A stretch of 45,978 bases of DNA from Thalassospira sp. MCCC 1A01428 (GTDB lineage: Bacteria; Pseudomonadota; Alphaproteobacteria; Rhodospirillales; Thalassospiraceae): contig NZ_JFJZ01000036.1 of NCBI RefSeq assembly GCF_002115825.1, forward strand, positions 1-45,978, read 5' to 3'. Both the position numbers and the translations under genes were made by a program. Below are positions 35,138 to 43,229 of the stretch, in pieces (positions within the stretch are counted from its first letter, which is position 1; each line of letters opens with the position of its first letter). The notes below the pieces were generated by a model that was given only the letters and a program-made list of their open reading frames with translations, was not told where the DNA came from and searched no databases.

Positions 35138-37141
35138 ATGTTTACCAAAATCCTGATTGCCAACCGTGGCGAAATTGCCTGCCGTGTTATTAAATCGGCG
35201 CGCAAAATGGGCATTGCCACCGTTGCCGTTTATTCCGACGCCGATAAAAACGCCCTGCATGTGCAAATGGCGGATGAAGCCGTGCATATCGGGGCAGCCC
35301 CGTCCAATCAGTCCTATTTGCTGATCGATAAAATCATTGATGCCTGCAAGCAAACCGGTGCGCAGGCTGTTCACCCCGGTTACGGGTTTCTGTCTGAAAA
35401 TCAGAATTTCGCCAAGGCCCTGGCCGAAGCTGAAATTGAATTTATCGGCCCACCCACCGGTGCCATTGGCGCCATGGGTGATAAAATCACCTCGAAAAAA
35501 ATTGCGGCCGATGCCGGCGTTTCGACAGTGCCGGGCTATATGGGCGTGATCAAGGATACTGACGAGGCGGTGAAAATCGCCAACGAAGTTGGTTATCCGG
35601 TGATGCTGAAGGCATCGGCGGGCGGTGGTGGCAAGGGCATGCGCATCGCGCATAATGATGCCGAATGCCGCGAGGGGTTTGAACGTGCCACGTCTGAAGC
35701 AGCCTCGAGCTTTGGCGATGATCGCGTATTTATCGAAAAGTTCGTCGAACAGCCGCGCCATATTGAAATTCAGGTGCTGGCCGACAAACACGGTAATGCG
35801 ATTTATCTTGGCGAGCGCGAATGCTCCATTCAACGCCGTCATCAAAAAGTGGTCGAAGAAGCTCCGTCACCGTTTATCGACCCTGAAACCCGCAAGGCCA
35901 TGGGCGAACAGGCGGTGGCCCTGGCGCGTGCTGTGGATTATTGCTCCGCCGGGACGGTGGAATTCATTGTCGATAAAGACAAAAATTTCTACTTCCTTGA
36001 AATGAATACCCGCCTGCAGGTTGAACATCCGGTGACCGAGCTTGTCACCAAGCAGGATCTGGTCGAATGGATGATTCGCATTGCTTTTGGCGAGGAATTA
36101 ACGCTGCGCCAGGACGATGTGACCTTAACCGGCTGGGCAATGGAAACCCGCATTTATGCCGAGGACCCGTTCCGCGAATTTTTGCCCTCAACCGGGCGCC
36201 TTGTGCATTATCAGCCGCCCGTTGAAACCGATAATGTCCGCGTTGATACCGGCGTGTTCGAGGGCGGTGAAATTTCCATGTTCTACGACCCGATGGTGGC
36301 AAAGCTGGTCAGCTATGGCGCAGATCGGGCCGAAGCGATCCATCATATGCGAAGCGCGCTGGATGCCTATTTCATTCGCGGCATTTCGCACAATATTCCG
36401 TTTCTGGCGGCGGTTATGGCCAATAAACGCTTCCAGGATGGCAATATCACCACCAATTTCATTGCCGAAGAATATCCCAGCGGTTTCTCGGCCGATGATT
36501 TGCCCAATGATGACCCGCAAACCCTGATCACGGTGGCTGCCTATATCAACCAGCGCATGGCCGAACGCAATGGCGGCATTACCGGCCAGTTCCGCGATAA
36601 CGCCGCCCCGGTGCATGAAAGCTGGGTTGCCGTGACCGGTGATGACCACACCCCGTTTGATATCGAAATTGACGGTGTTAATGGCGATTACATTGTTGCC
36701 ATTGGTGACCGCAGCTTTGGCGTGGTGTCGGACTGGAAAATTGGTGACAGCCTGTTTTTCGGCGAAATTGATGGTGTGCCGCTCTGCGTTCAGGTGGATG
36801 TTGATGGGACGGGCTATCGTCTGGCAACCAATGGCGTGCAAAAAACCATCAAGGTTCTGCGCCCGCGTATTGCCGAACTGCAAAAACTGATGCCGTTCAA
36901 GGCCCCGCCTGATATGTCGAATTTCCTGCTTTCACCGATGCCGGGCCTTCTGGTCAAGGTCTCGGTCGAGGAAGGGCAAACGGTTCAGCCCGGACAGGAA
37001 CTTTGCATTCTCGAAGCGATGAAAATGGAAAACGTGCTGAAAGCCGAAAGCAAGGGCGTGATCAAAACCATACATGCTAAGCAAGGTGCCAACCTGTCGG
37101 TTGATGCCATTATCATCGAGTTTGAAAAAGACGACGCCTGA
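35138..37141 (+). CDS. pccA: Propionyl-CoA carboxylase alpha chain (biotin carboxylase + biotin carrier)
   Basis: A 667-residue biotin-dependent subunit. Biotin carboxylase and ATP-grasp domains fill residues 1-450: ILIANRGEIACRVIKSARKM at the start, ASAGGGGKGMRIAHN as the glycine-rich ATP loop and LEMNTRLQVEHPVTELVT. A linking BT domain follows. The C-terminal biotin carrier domain (about 594-664) holds the biotinylated Lys629 in EAMKMEN. With PccB it forms the holoenzyme of the methylmalonyl-CoA route. Methylmalonyl-CoA mutase and epimerase genes are not in the window. Confidence 0.97.
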   Translation: MFTKILIANRGEIACRVIKSARKMGIATVAVYSDADKNALHVQMADEAVHIGAAPSNQSYLLIDKIIDACKQTGAQAVHPGYGFLSENQNFAKALAEAEIEFIGPPTGAIGAMGDKITSKKIAADAGVSTVPGYMGVIKDTDEAVKIANEVGYPVMLKASAGGGGKGMRIAHNDAECREGFERATSEAASSFGDDRVFIEKFVEQPRHIEIQVLADKHGNAIYLGERECSIQRRHQKVVEEAPSPFIDPETRKAMGEQAVALARAVDYCSAGTVEFIVDKDKNFYFLEMNTRLQVEHPVTELVTKQDLVEWMIRIAFGEELTLRQDDVTLTGWAMETRIYAEDPFREFLPSTGRLVHYQPPVETDNVRVDTGVFEGGEISMFYDPMVAKLVSYGADRAEAIHHMRSALDAYFIRGISHNIPFLAAVMANKRFQDGNITTNFIAEEYPSGFSADDLPNDDPQTLITVAAYINQRMAERNGGITGQFRDNAAPVHESWVAVTGDDHTPFDIEIDGVNGDYIVAIGDRSFGVVSDWKIGDSLFFGEIDGVPLCVQVDVDGTGYRLATNGVQKTIKVLRPRIAELQKLMPFKAPPDMSNFLLSPMPGLLVKVSVEEGQTVQPGQELCILEAMKMENVLKAESKGVIKTIHAKQGANLSVDAIIIEFEKDDA

Positions 37142-37163
37142 TTTAAGGTCGCGCCAATATCAC

Positions 37164-37203
37164 AAAAAAAAGCAAAGCCGCCGGAGCATTTCCGGCGGCT
37201 TTG
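37164..37203. terminator. Bidirectional intrinsic terminator between pccA and the SDR gene
   Basis: Positions 37173-37185 and 37191-37203 form a perfect 13-bp stem with a GCATT loop. On the plus side it is followed by TTGTTG-like sequence; on the minus side by eight T (the A run at 37164-37171). It therefore ends pccA transcripts weakly to moderately and those of the convergent SDR gene strongly. Confidence 0.88.
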
Positions 37204-37214
37204 TTGTTGCGGGT

Positions 37215-37949
37215 TTAAAACACGCTGACAGTCGGGCGGATAATCACTTCGTTTATATCCACGTCTTTTGGCTGTTCAATGGCGTAGGCAACGCCGCGCG
37301 CGATGGCATCGGGGCTGAGGCTGGTTTTACGGAATTCCTTGAGCGCATTTTTCGATGTTTCTTCGGTAATGTCGTTGCCCAGTTCGGTTTCAACCACGCC
37401 GGGGCAAATGGTGGTAACGCGTGTGGTTTTTGATTCCTGACGCAGACCTTCGGAAATGGCCCAGACGGCATATTTGGTTGCACAATAAACCGCGCCGGTC
37501 GGCACCACCACATGCGCCCCGATCGAGGCGGTATTGATGAAATGCCCCGATCCCTGCTTTTCAAAAACCGGCAGGGCAGCATTGATACCGTTCAGGACAC
37601 CGCGAATATTCACATCAATCATGCGGTTCCATTCATCGGTTTTGCGTGATGACAGCATGGAAAGTGGCATGACACCGGCATTGGAAAACAACACGTCAAG
37701 CTTGCCAAACTGCGCAATCGCGTAATCGATAAATTCCTGCATATTTTGGGCATCGGTCACATCAAGTTTGGCAAATGCGGCCTTGCCCCCCTTGGCATTG
37801 ATCTCGTTTGCCAGGGCTTCAAGCCGTTCGGTGCGCCGTGCACCCAAAAGAACACTGGCCCCTTTTTCGGCCAGCAGGCGGGCTGTTGCTTCGCCAATGC
37901 CGCTGCTGGCACCGGTAATGGCCACGACTTTATTTTCGATATCGGACAT
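37215..37949 (-). CDS. Short-chain dehydrogenase/reductase (classical SDR)
   Basis: A 244-residue NAD(P)-dependent oxidoreductase with a Rossmann fold. TGASSGIG is at residues 12-19, NAG at 90-92, and the catalytic Ser142, Tyr155 and Lys159 are all present (VYCATKYAVWAISEGLR). GARRTER after the second strand puts arginines at 38 and 39, which favours NADPH. The substrate cannot be read from the sequence; this group reduces a variety of carbonyls. The ATG at 37949 follows AAGGA; the frame is open to 38009. It is a monocistronic unit, convergent with pccA. Confidence 0.92.
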   Translation of the reverse strand: MSDIENKVVAITGASSGIGEATARLLAEKGASVLLGARRTERLEALANEINAKGGKAAFAKLDVTDAQNMQEFIDYAIAQFGKLDVLFSNAGVMPLSMLSSRKTDEWNRMIDVNIRGVLNGINAALPVFEKQGSGHFINTASIGAHVVVPTGAVYCATKYAVWAISEGLRQESKTTRVTTICPGVVETELGNDITEETSKNALKEFRKTSLSPDAIARGVAYAIEQPKDVDINEVIIRPTVSVF

Positions 37950-38324
37950 GGGTATTTTCCTTGCATCTGTTTGGGGCTGTTTAACCCGCCCCGTTCGGGC
38001 TGGATGCAAGGTAGGTGCCCCTTGTGTTTTGGCATATACACAGTCAGACGGACTTATTGCACAAAGCTACAGGTTGTTTGATGCGGGGAAAACGATGCTG
38101 GGCGTTCTATGCCATCGTCCGTCCCCAAACTTTGCCGTTGGCATCCTATTCACCGCGACGTGATGCAAATACGCGGTACTGCCTCTTTGCGCGAGGCTGT
38201 ACGCATATTAAATACAAAAGGGCAGGGCTTTACCGCTGCCTGGCGCTGGCATATGGTCGGCCAGCCTTTGCCGAGCCGACCTGTTGCAAGGCACCTTTAT
38301 AAGAAACGATGCAAGAGAGTGTGA
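37950..38324. other. Intergenic region between divergent SDR and HAD genes
   Basis: A 375-base stretch that should hold promoters for both divergent genes. Several overlapping short plus-strand frames occur here but none has a ribosome binding site or a recognisable product, so none is called. No operator or riboswitch was recognised. Confidence 0.45.
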
Positions 38325-39059
38325 ATGTTCAAACTGATTGCCTTTGATGGCGATGATACGCTGTGGCACAACGAGCCGCTGTTTCGCGATGCTCATATAC
38401 GTTTGCGCGAAATGCTGGAAAATTATGGCGATGCCGATACGGTTGACGAACGGCTGTATCAGGCCGAGCTGGAAAATTTGTCGATTTATGGCTACGGCAT
38501 TACCGGTTTTACCCTGTCAATGATTGAAACCGCGATCGAACTTTCGGACAAAAAGATTAGCGCGGCTGAAATTCATGAATTGGCGAAAATTGGTAAATCG
38601 ATGTTGCGCGCACCCACCCGTCTGATCGACGGGGCCGAAACGGTGTTGCGCCATTTTGCCAGCGAAGCTGATTGTAAAATCATTTTGATTACCAAGGGCG
38701 ATCTGATTGCCCAGCAGCTTAAAATCGAGCGTTCGGGGCTGGAAAAGCTGTTTGCCGGGATTGAGATTGTTTCGGAAAAAGACCCACTGACCTATCGCAA
38801 CATTTTTGGGCGTTATGGCGTGGAACCAAATGAAGCCGTCATGATCGGCAATTCGATGAAGTCCGATATTTTGCCGGTGCTGGAATGCGGTGGCGCAGCC
38901 ATCCATGTGCCCTATGAAATTACCTGGGTTCATGAAATGGTCGGCCAGATCGAAATTGATAATGATCTGTTTTGTGAAGCAGCCGACATTGCGCAAGTTC
39001 CCGAACTGATTACATCACTCAGCAAACAGCGTGCAGCCGAAAGGATGGAAAATGTCTGA
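38325..39059 (+). CDS. HAD family hydrolase (HAD-IA, YjjG-like)
   Basis: A 244-residue cytosolic HAD hydrolase. Motif I AFDGDDTLWHN (Asp8 nucleophile, Asp10), motif II ILITKGDL, motif III lysine in VSEKDPLTY and motif IV MIGNSMKSDILPVLECGG are intact; residues 20-110 form a helical cap. Family members dephosphorylate nucleotides or sugar phosphates; the substrate is unknown. Its TGA overlaps the start of the DUF1244 gene by eight bases, indicating translational coupling. A GAGAG precedes the ATG. Confidence 0.88.
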   Translation: MFKLIAFDGDDTLWHNEPLFRDAHIRLREMLENYGDADTVDERLYQAELENLSIYGYGITGFTLSMIETAIELSDKKISAAEIHELAKIGKSMLRAPTRLIDGAETVLRHFASEADCKIILITKGDLIAQQLKIERSGLEKLFAGIEIVSEKDPLTYRNIFGRYGVEPNEAVMIGNSMKSDILPVLECGGAAIHVPYEITWVHEMVGQIEIDNDLFCEAADIAQVPELITSLSKQRAAERMENV

Positions 39060-39435
39060 CTGTGCCGGATCGAATTTAAGTGACGAAGCCGCAACCGGGG
39101 GCGGTATTGCCGCCGAGCTTGACGCCCAAACCCGCCTGGAACTTGAAGCCGCTGCTTTTCGCGGGTTGGTCGGGCATTTGCAAAACCGCAAGGATGTACA
39201 AAATATCGACCTGATGAATTTGGCCGGGTTTTGCCGTAACTGCCTGGCGAAATGGTATTTGTCCGCTGCGCGCGACCATAATGTTGCGATGGATTATGAT
39301 CAGGCCCGCGAAGTGCTTTACGGCATGACCTATGATGAATGGAAAGATAACCATCAGGCCCCGGCCAGTGACGAGCAAAAACGCATTTTTAAGGAAAACA
39401 GCCATTTACACGCCGATATCCCCGGCGCCAAATGA
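39052..39435 (+). CDS. DUF1244 family protein
   Basis: A 127-residue protein whose core contains the DUF1244 signature GFCRNCLAKWYLSAARDHN (residues 59-77), followed by EVLYGMTYDEWKDNHQ. The family is known from structural genomics of a Sinorhizobium protein but its role is unknown. The CRNC pair looks capable of metal binding or redox chemistry; this is inference. The ATG at 39052 has AAGGA upstream and lies inside the end of the HAD gene. Acylphosphatase follows. Confidence 0.88.
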   Translation: MSDCAGSNLSDEAATGGGIAAELDAQTRLELEAAAFRGLVGHLQNRKDVQNIDLMNLAGFCRNCLAKWYLSAARDHNVAMDYDQAREVLYGMTYDEWKDNHQAPASDEQKRIFKENSHLHADIPGAK

Positions 39436-39468
39436 GCCGTGTGCCCAGATAACCAAGGAAAGTTTACC

Positions 39469-39786
39469 ATGTCACAGACAGACCCCGACCCGATAACCGG
39501 CACCGGTGATATTGCTGTACTGGTACGGATTGAAGGCCGGGTACAAGGGGTGTGGTATCGGGCATGGACAGTTGAACAGGCCCGCAAGCGCGGCCTGACA
39601 GGCTGGGTGCGGAACCGTCGTGACGGCACCGTCGAAGCGGTTTTTTGCGGGGCACCATCGGTTGTGCAGTCCATGTTGAATGCGGCACAGCAAGGCCCTG
39701 AAAATGCGCGCGTGGACCGTATTCACGAAGAAGCCGTGCCGATTGTTGAAGATCTTTCCGGGTTTGAAAAGCGTTCGACTCTGTAA
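39469..39786 (+). CDS. acyP: Acylphosphatase
   Basis: A 105-residue protein with the acylphosphatase domain at about residues 14-100. The catalytic Arg31 is in GRVQGVWYRAW and Asn49 in GWVRNRRDGTVEAVF; the family hydrolyses acyl phosphates such as acetyl phosphate or 1,3-bisphosphoglycerate. The ATG at 39469 follows AAGGA; a GTG at 39439 would add ten residues and has no support. It is the third gene of a HAD-DUF1244-acylphosphatase unit closed by a terminator. Confidence 0.93.
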   Translation: MSQTDPDPITGTGDIAVLVRIEGRVQGVWYRAWTVEQARKRGLTGWVRNRRDGTVEAVFCGAPSVVQSMLNAAQQGPENARVDRIHEEAVPIVEDLSGFEKRSTL

Positions 39787-39808
39787 ATAAGTTCTTATGG
39801 TTTTCTGC

Positions 39809-39845
39809 TTCGGCGCGATTTGCATAATCGCGCCGAATTTGTTTT
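39809..39845 (+). terminator. Intrinsic terminator after acylphosphatase
   Basis: Positions 39809-39820 and 39826-39837 form a perfect 12-bp stem with a TGCAT loop, followed by TTT, G, TTTT. It starts 23 bases after the acyP stop codon and ends the HAD-DUF1244-acyP transcript. Confidence 0.88.
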
Positions 39846-39995
39846 GCGGCGGGCCGTGGCGAAAATGTCGCATTTAACGGCGATTGTCGGCGTAATGGCA
39901 AAAAAAGGGGTTTTCAAGTTCGGTCAACATGGCATCCTGCCAATGATCCTGACCGGGCGGTCAACCGTCGGGCAGACAACAGGGAGCATGATAAG

Positions 39996-40838
39996 ATGAA
40001 CGTATTTATGAAACTGGCCGGTGCCACAGCACTTGCCACCTTGGTATCTTTTGCAGCCCAGGCACAGGACGCAAAACCAAATGACGGGTTGAATGCCGCC
40101 TTGTGGTATCAGACCTCGGTTGAATATAAAGCCACGGCCAAATCCGTTTATGCTGGCGCACAACGTTTGCTTGGGGCCGCCATTGGTGACCACAGCTGGA
40201 CTGCGGCCCTTGCACAGGGCGACAATTATATGTCCAAATCACCGGCCATTATTCTTGATGTTGATGAAACCGTTCTTGATAACTCGGCTTATCAGTCGTG
40301 GGTTGTAACGGCGGATTCATCCTATAGTTCCAAAACCTGGGCGGAATTTGTAAATACCGAAATGTCAACGCCGACCCCGGGCGCGCTGGAACTGACCAAG
40401 GCTGCTGCGGACAAAGGGGTGGCTGTTTATTACGTCACCAACCGCAAAGCCAGTGAAGAAGCCGCCACCATCAACAATCTTAAGAAATATGGCTTTCCCG
40501 ATGCCGATGCCGACCACGTTATGGTGCGCGGCGAAAAAAAGGAATGGGGATCGGATAAAGGCACGCGCTGGGAGGCCGTGGCGGCCGATCATCGTATCAT
40601 CATGATGTTTGGCGATAATTTTGGCGATTTCGTTGATGACATGGGCGGCGATATCAAAGGCCGTATCGCCAAAATGGATGAATATGCCGATTACTGGGGC
40701 GAACGCTGGTTTATGCTGCCAAACCCGACTTATGGGTCGTGGGAATCAGCCGCCTTTGGCGACAACTGGAAACTTTCGCCAGAAGAACGTCGCCAGATGA
40801 AAACCGATGCCTTGAATGACTGGGAAGGGCCGAAATAA
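39996..40838 (+). CDS. Class C acid phosphatase / 5'-nucleotidase e(P4) family, periplasmic
   Basis: A 280-residue secreted HAD-fold phosphatase of the e(P4) family, which dephosphorylates nucleotides such as NMN in the periplasm. A signal peptide ends near AQA at residue 23. Motif I is IILDVDETVLDNS (Asp88, Asp90), motif II YYVTNRKASEE and motif IV MMFGDNFGDF (Asp207, Asp211), the usual metal-binding aspartates. No Cys follows the signal peptide, so it is not the lipoprotein form. ACAGGGAG precedes the ATG. Single gene with its own terminator. Confidence 0.93.
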   Translation: MNVFMKLAGATALATLVSFAAQAQDAKPNDGLNAALWYQTSVEYKATAKSVYAGAQRLLGAAIGDHSWTAALAQGDNYMSKSPAIILDVDETVLDNSAYQSWVVTADSSYSSKTWAEFVNTEMSTPTPGALELTKAAADKGVAVYYVTNRKASEEAATINNLKKYGFPDADADHVMVRGEKKEWGSDKGTRWEAVAADHRIIMMFGDNFGDFVDDMGGDIKGRIAKMDEYADYWGERWFMLPNPTYGSWESAAFGDNWKLSPEERRQMKTDALNDWEGPK

Positions 40839-40873
40839 GCGGCTTTGATATCTGATTTTCAAATCGGATTTAT

Positions 40874-40903
40874 AAAGGGGTGCGGCAGGGTCGCGCCCCT
40901 TTT
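40874..40903. terminator. Intrinsic terminator between acid phosphatase and DUF4336 genes
   Basis: Positions 40874-40884 and 40892-40902 form an 11-bp stem (one G-U) with a seven-base loop, followed by T-rich sequence (TTTATT). It lies between two convergent genes and may act on both strands; the minus-strand side (CTTTATAAAT) has a weaker T tract. Confidence 0.8.
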
Positions 40904-40927
40904 ATTCGTTCAACCTGCCTTTGTCGT

Positions 40928-41674
40928 TTATCGCACCCAGGCGAAAGCCCGTTTTAATTCGGCAACGGCGTTTTTGTCATACCAGCGGCCATGCGCCAGA
41001 ATAACCCGTTGGGGCTGCCAGTCTATCATTTGGGAAACGGCACTGCGCAATGCCGGTTTGTGGCCAATAAAGGTGGCACGCATGTCACGCGGGGCCGCAC
41101 CGTGCGGGTCCATTGATCCGAATAATCTGATCAAAAAGCGCCAGATCGGGCTTTTGATTTTGGGGGCTTCAAAATTTTCAATCAGATCGGTCAGGATCAG
41201 GGTTTTTGACGCACGATGGAAAAATACCGCCTCGGTCAAATACCCGCCGCGCACCACCAGCTGGTCAATCTCGCCAGACCATCCCGGGTCGGCGGCGTCA
41301 CCCAGAATGTGATCAAGCCTGATCTCGGTTCCGTTGGCACGGGCGCGTTTGTGAATGCCGGTAACGCCAAAACTTTGTGCATCCGGGTATGCTTTTTGCC
41401 ACGCCGGGATGCTGGCATAATGGATGGTGTTGGGGGCAATCAGGTATCGAACCGGGCCAAGGGCATCGATCTGGATTTGCAAGGCAGATGACAACTTGAC
41501 GGGGGAGTGCAGCCAAATTTCACCACTGGACTGACGAACAACCGTCATCCGGGTGGGAAAGGGCAATTTCAGGCCCAGATACCGAAACCCGATGACGGGA
41601 CCATCAACCAGCCAGATGTCGTCATCGACCTGTTTTAGGACATTAAGCGGGGAATAGGTTTCAATATCAAACAT
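40928..41674 (-). CDS. DUF4336 domain-containing protein
   Basis: A 248-residue protein matching DUF4336, a family with a metallo-beta-lactamase-like fold. It has TRMTVVRQSSGEIWLHSPVK near residues 41-60, APNTIHYASIPAWQKAYPDA (about 80-99), and VILAHGRWYDKNAVAELKRA near the C-terminus. Scattered His and Asp residues could form a metal site but the classical HxHxDH motif is missing. No signal peptide; probably cytosolic. The role is unknown. A GGGGCAAG lies before the ATG. Confidence 0.8.
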   Translation of the reverse strand: MFDIETYSPLNVLKQVDDDIWLVDGPVIGFRYLGLKLPFPTRMTVVRQSSGEIWLHSPVKLSSALQIQIDALGPVRYLIAPNTIHYASIPAWQKAYPDAQSFGVTGIHKRARANGTEIRLDHILGDAADPGWSGEIDQLVVRGGYLTEAVFFHRASKTLILTDLIENFEAPKIKSPIWRFLIRLFGSMDPHGAAPRDMRATFIGHKPALRSAVSQMIDWQPQRVILAHGRWYDKNAVAELKRAFAWVR

Positions 41675-41710
41675 CTTGCCCCGGCACCTGTTGTGAGCGG
41701 ACCCATAATG

Positions 41711-43153
41711 TTATTTATGGTTGATAATCTTACCCGGATTCAAGGTGTTTTGCGGGTCAATGGCCTGTTTTATCGCTTTTAACAGCTGTATTTTGGCCGG
41801 GTCGGCATAATGCGCCAATTCATCGACTTTTAACCGGCCAATGCCATGTTCCGCGCTGATGGATCCGCCCAGATCGGCGACAATATCGTGGATATCGCGG
41901 TTTAAATCTTCCCACTGGGCCAAAAACATATCGCGGGGCATGTCGACCGGCTGGCTGAAATTGAAATGGATATTACCATCACCAACATGGCCAAACGGGC
42001 ACGGTCGAATGCCGGGAATGCGTTTTAATGCCTGGGCAATGCCCCGTTCGATCAGCGCCGGAACCGATGAAACCGGCACGGAAACATCATGTTTGATACT
42101 GCCGCCTTCACGGGTTTGCGCCGGAGGAATACCTTCCCGTAATGCCCATAAATTGGCGCGTTGTGCTTCGGACTGCGCGACGGTGCCATCGCTGATGAAA
42201 CCGCTTTCAAGGGCACGTTCCAGCAAACCTTGCATCACACCAGCCAAATCGTCATGCGGGCGCGACGAGGTAATTTCGATCATTGCATACCACGGAGCTG
42301 TTGTTTGCAGCGGCGTGGTGCAATTTTCAATATGGCGGATACATAAATCCTGGGCGAACTGGCTCATCAGTTCAAAGGCGGCAATGGCATCGCCGCTTTC
42401 ACGCCGGGTCAGGGCCAGCAAGTCCAGCGCTGCGTCAACAGTTTCAAGGGCGACCCAGGCCGTTGCCGTCTGGCGCGGGCGTGGAAACAGTTTCAGGGTG
42501 CAGGCGGTGATAATGCCCAATGTTCCTTCGGACCCGATAAACAGATCGCGCAAATCATAGCCGGTATTGTCCTTGCGCAATTTGGAAAGGCCATTCCAGA
42601 TTGTGCCATCGGGCAACACAACCTCAAGCCCCAAAACCAGATCGCGGGTGTTGCCATAACGAATAACATTCAGCCCGCCGGCATTGGTGGCAAGGTTGCC
42701 GCCAATCTGGCAACTGCCCTGTGCGCCCAGGCTTAGCGGAAATAACAGGTCGAGGTTTTCGGCCGTTTGCTGAATGGTGTGCAAGATCGTTCCGGCCTGC
42801 ACCGTCATGGTGAAATCACGGGCATCGGTATCGATAATCCGGTTCATGCGGGCCAGATTAATCAGGATCTGGCCGTTATCGGCAACGGCCCCGCCACAGC
42901 GCCCGGTATTGCCCCCTTGTGGCACCAGTGCAATGCCTGCGCTGTGGCACAGGCGCACACAGGCGGCAACTTCATCGGTGCTGGCAGGATAAAGCACAAT
43001 ATTCGCCGCACCGGTAAATTTGCCACGGGCTTCGCGGTTATGCTGTTCTAAAACGCTGGCATCCATGCTCCAGCCTTTAGGCCCCAGTCGGGTTTGCAAG
43101 GCTGTAATCAGGTCGGCAGGAACGGTTGGGGCAGACGAAACCGGTGTGGGCAT
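41711..43153 (-). CDS. FAD-linked 2-hydroxyacid dehydrogenase (FAD-binding oxidase/C-terminal domain)
   Basis: A 480-residue flavoenzyme of the GlcD/D-2-hydroxyglutarate/D-lactate dehydrogenase group. The PCMH-type FAD domain includes PQGGNTGRCGGA and GGNLATNAGGLNVIRYGNTR; LFIGSEGTLGIITACTLKLF ends it. The C-terminal domain has FGHVGDGNIHFNFS and ISAEHGIGRLK, the metal/substrate-binding histidines. It passes electrons to a quinone or electron-transfer flavoprotein. The ATG at 43153 is preferred to the TTG at 43165. The exact substrate (D-lactate, D-2-hydroxyglutarate or other) is not determined. Confidence 0.88.
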   Translation of the reverse strand: MPTPVSSAPTVPADLITALQTRLGPKGWSMDASVLEQHNREARGKFTGAANIVLYPASTDEVAACVRLCHSAGIALVPQGGNTGRCGGAVADNGQILINLARMNRIIDTDARDFTMTVQAGTILHTIQQTAENLDLLFPLSLGAQGSCQIGGNLATNAGGLNVIRYGNTRDLVLGLEVVLPDGTIWNGLSKLRKDNTGYDLRDLFIGSEGTLGIITACTLKLFPRPRQTATAWVALETVDAALDLLALTRRESGDAIAAFELMSQFAQDLCIRHIENCTTPLQTTAPWYAMIEITSSRPHDDLAGVMQGLLERALESGFISDGTVAQSEAQRANLWALREGIPPAQTREGGSIKHDVSVPVSSVPALIERGIAQALKRIPGIRPCPFGHVGDGNIHFNFSQPVDMPRDMFLAQWEDLNRDIHDIVADLGGSISAEHGIGRLKVDELAHYADPAKIQLLKAIKQAIDPQNTLNPGKIINHK

Positions 43154-43229
43154 GAAGCGTTCCAAATAAAATTAACGATGTTAACCGGGCGACAGGGCAA
43201 GCTCCGCAGAGCAGGAGGACAGCCGCAGG

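Noticed and set aside
38015..38324. Several overlapping plus-strand frames before the HAD gene
   Set aside because: Three frames overlap with no Shine-Dalgarno or conserved-looking sequence; treated as intergenic.
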